A DNA stretch of 64,000 nt from Apium graveolens (Eukaryota > Streptophyta > Magnoliopsida > Apiales > Apiaceae): NCBI RefSeq assembly GCF_009905375.1, contig NC_133657.1, positions 60,929,227-60,993,226 on the forward strand. The letters run 5' to 3'. This document shows positions 61,501-64,000 of the stretch, in pieces (the stretch's first letter is position 1; every line of letters starts with the position of its first letter). A program made the position numbers and the translations under genes. The notes beneath the pieces are model-generated. The model saw nothing but the letters and a program-made list of their open reading frames with translations, was not told the DNA's origin and did no database searches.

Positions 61501-64000
61501 TCAAATGAGGTCCTTTAATTTTACAAGTACTTGCAGTTCCTCTATGATTTGTGTCCCTCTTAGAGCTTCTATAAGCTTGAACCACTCATCTAATGAATAA
61601 TTATTCAAGTAACCAACTCCAATTCTTGAGAATCTGCCAACCTTGATGTTCAGAAAATGTCCATCTTTTGATATTCTGCTCACCCCCTTTGCCTTGAGTT
61701 CTTCAGATCTTTGCTCAAATATTTCATCTATTCAATATATTTCCTTTCCCTCTCCTCTCTTTCAGCCTTTTTTTTTCTCTTCTTTCTTCCCTTACTATCA
61801 ACCATACAGCCAATAAAGACCTCCATGCCATTGTTCCAGTATCCTTATCCTTCATTAAGTTGATCACCCTTTTAATCTCTATGGTTGAAAATATGTCCAT
61901 TAAGTTTCTACCAAGTAAGGTGTAGGATCCATCTTGATAGTAGATTCTTACTTCCCTCAATGATACAACCCAAACTTTGACCATTTCTTCAGCTAATTGT
62001 TGAAAGTAGTTTTCATCTGTGATGCACCAGTTCAGAGGTAGAAAATCATTTTGATTGAAACAATTTCAGATGGCCCTCTCAGTAACTTGCATTTTATTTG
62101 GTTTTCTTCCAACATATTTATAATGAGTTTTGGTTGGTGGCTTAAAAGAAGGTAGGTTTGAGATTTTCTTTAGAGAAGTTTGGATTTAGGTGATTGGTAT
62201 TTTCAGTATGGTGTTAACAGTGTTTTTGTACAAGAATTTAGGCTTAGATGTTTGAGGTGGTAGAGTATTTGAGTTTTTTGTCTTAAGGGTTTGAGTTTGA
62301 TTGATTTAGATTTGTAGGGTATTTTTCTGTGGTTCTGAACCATCCTCCTTCTTCTTCCTTCTTCTCTCTTCACCTTTCTTCTCATCATTCCCTTTCTTCT
62401 TTGCATCTCTTTTCTTATCTCCTTTCTGCTTCCAGTTGCCTTAGAGGATTGACTTGGATTTGATCCAGAATGTTTTTGATCATCTTTTTTCTGCTCATCA
62501 TCATCTAAGTCACCTTTATTGATTTGAGTTCTAGGCAAATTGGCTTCAGGATTCCTCATATATCTCCCCAACAACTTGATCATTTTTTCATCCTCAAAAG
62601 TCTTGTACTTCTTAGTCTTCAAGTCAGTATCCAAGGTCATAATGAGCTTTTTGTTTTTCATGACACATTGCTTAGGAATTTGGAAGTGTTTGCAATGTTT
62701 GGTGGTAGAACCAATGTATGCCACTCCCTTGCTTGGCTGTAAGTATGCTTCTGGAAAAGCAGCTACTTGAGCTTTCTTCAATTCAGTTAGCAAGATAGTG
62801 TCTTTTTGAATCACTTTGTGGACTTTATTTATCAGAATGTCCAACTCAGATGCCCTTCTTGTGATAAGATAGTTAAAGAACACCTGTATGCACCTGTCTA
62901 CCTCTGAGTCATTTATGTTGGCCACAATCCTTCTCTCCTGAAAGTTATCCTTTGTCACCAAGATCACCCTTATATAATTTATTTTCTTGTCCAAGGCCTT
63001 CTTGTATATGAAGAAATTGTTATTTAGAGAAGCCCTGAGAGCCTTGAGCAATTCATCAAATTTCCTGCTCAAACTAGGTCCCTCAGCTGCTTTGATAAAC
63101 CTCTCTATTCCAACATCAATTTCTTAAGATTTGCCCTTGTTAGCAGCTTGAACAGTTTGGATAGATCATTTTAATAACCTAGCCTCTATCTCCCCCTTAG
63201 TCTTGTTGGCAGGCATGATAAGAGGTGTAGGCATTTCAGACCTCACAGCTTCTGGAAGTGCAGGCAGGGGAATGTTGAGTGCACCCATGATGGCCCCCAA
63301 AGATACAGAATTATGCATTTGTACATGCTTGTGGGAGTCTACCAAGGTTTGAATATCAGCCTTCTGACTTTGAACCATGGATGTGAGTTGGGAGACTTGA
63401 TTTGTTAGAGACTCATTGGCTGACTGGAGGGTAGAGACCTGAGATTGAAGAGCCTGGATTCGCAAGTTTGTTGATGTTGAGAGAGGTTGTTCAGAGCTTG
63501 AAGGTAGAGAGGTTCCAAAGGTGGATTGCACAGCTTCCTTTACGCCTTCCATTAAAAGTGTTGAAGGCTCATATCTGCTTTGATGGAGCTGATTCAACTT
63601 GAGTCCAATATCATTAGAGTTAGTAATGTGCTGTTGAACCACTTCATGTAGAGCTACAAAAGATTTGCTTAGACTTTTGACACTGGCATCCACTGTAGTC
63701 AGATCAAATCTTGTCATTTGGTCAGCAAAATGTTGGAATTTTGATTGGATCTTGACTTGTGAAGGAATGATTTAATCCATCTTCTCCCTTACCATCTTTC
63801 TAATCTTGTCTTGATGACCAGTCAAAGTCAATTCTAGTGCTTTATCAAATAGGTGAAAAGATTTAATTTGAGCCTTGTAGACTTCATTAACTGCATCATA
63901 CACTTCTTGTGGAGTCAGGACCTTGATCTTGCCAAATTGTAAAATATTCCTCCCTAAATCTTGCCAAAACTTGATCCATTTTCATTGTGAAGTCTTTAGA
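61501..64000 (-). pseudogene. Env-like ORF of a - strand Sirevirus, fragmented
   Basis: From the right edge on -: VYDAVNEVYKAQIKSFHLFD, then MTRFDLTTVDASVKSLSKSF (63717-63166) with a coiled coil (LRIQALQSQVSTLQSANESL), then MSRKFDELLKALRASLNNNF (63072-62203) with a Lys/Arg-rich end, then further pieces at 61984-61724 and 61683-61501 (GYLNNYSLDEWFKLIEALRG). Stops and shifts separate them. Together with the inverted LTR it is the 3' part of an element running off the window. Confidence 0.7.

Overview
This is a window of nuclear plant DNA from a eudicot. The evidence is one multi-exon gene with GT-AG introns (an RFI2-like RING protein) and a dense, nested load of plant retroelements: Sirevirus-type Ty1/copia elements with env-like ORFs, a second copia type, chromovirus-like Ty3/gypsy LTR sequence, two MULE remnants and hAT-type MITEs. 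The general feel is asterid, perhaps Apiaceae, but I cannot prove the family from sequence alone.

Layout. 1-7.2 kb is the body of a decayed Mutator-like element (MULE): the C-terminal part of a transposase on +, and on - a captured ULP1-like gene (DUF1985 domain plus C48 protease) that has lost its catalytic Cys. 7222-20468 is a complete, young Sirevirus-type copia element on the - strand (1308-bp LTRs, TSD TCACC). It appears to sit in the first intron of the ULP-like gene, because a basic exon-like block that opens like a histone H3 tail lies just beyond it. About 21.0-26.3 kb and 34.4-35.5 kb hold two head-to-head, gypsy-like LTR regions. The second is split by an 8.0-kb copia element at 26325-34352 (TSD CATCG) with a broken gag-pol.

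The only clearly functional gene is at 36802-46042 (+): six exons, 408 aa, a C3H2C3 RING protein of the RFI2 family (light signalling and flowering in Arabidopsis). A hAT-type MITE ends about 27 bp upstream of its TATA box. Intron 2 has two tandem duplications, and intron 3 contains a 2176-bp solo LTR with a perfect TSD (TCCAC).

Downstream, 47681-48243 is a second hAT-type MITE and 48.7-50.0 kb is a FAR1/MULE transposase relic. A copia LTR with a 38-bp tandem array starts at 50038. Its gag is interrupted by another Sirevirus (LTR 51383-51918, gag, pol, env-like to about 60845). The window ends in a - strand Sirevirus fragment (60846-64000) whose LTR is an inverted relative of the LTR at 50038.

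The most interesting pattern concerns the Sirevirus env-like ORFs. In two unrelated copies a TATA box and a CT-rich leader lie upstream of the env-like ORF. In the young copy an array of five perfect hairpins made of the same motif that fills the LTR lies directly upstream of that TATA box. This suggests a private internal promoter for the env-like gene. No tRNA, rRNA or CRISPR was seen.
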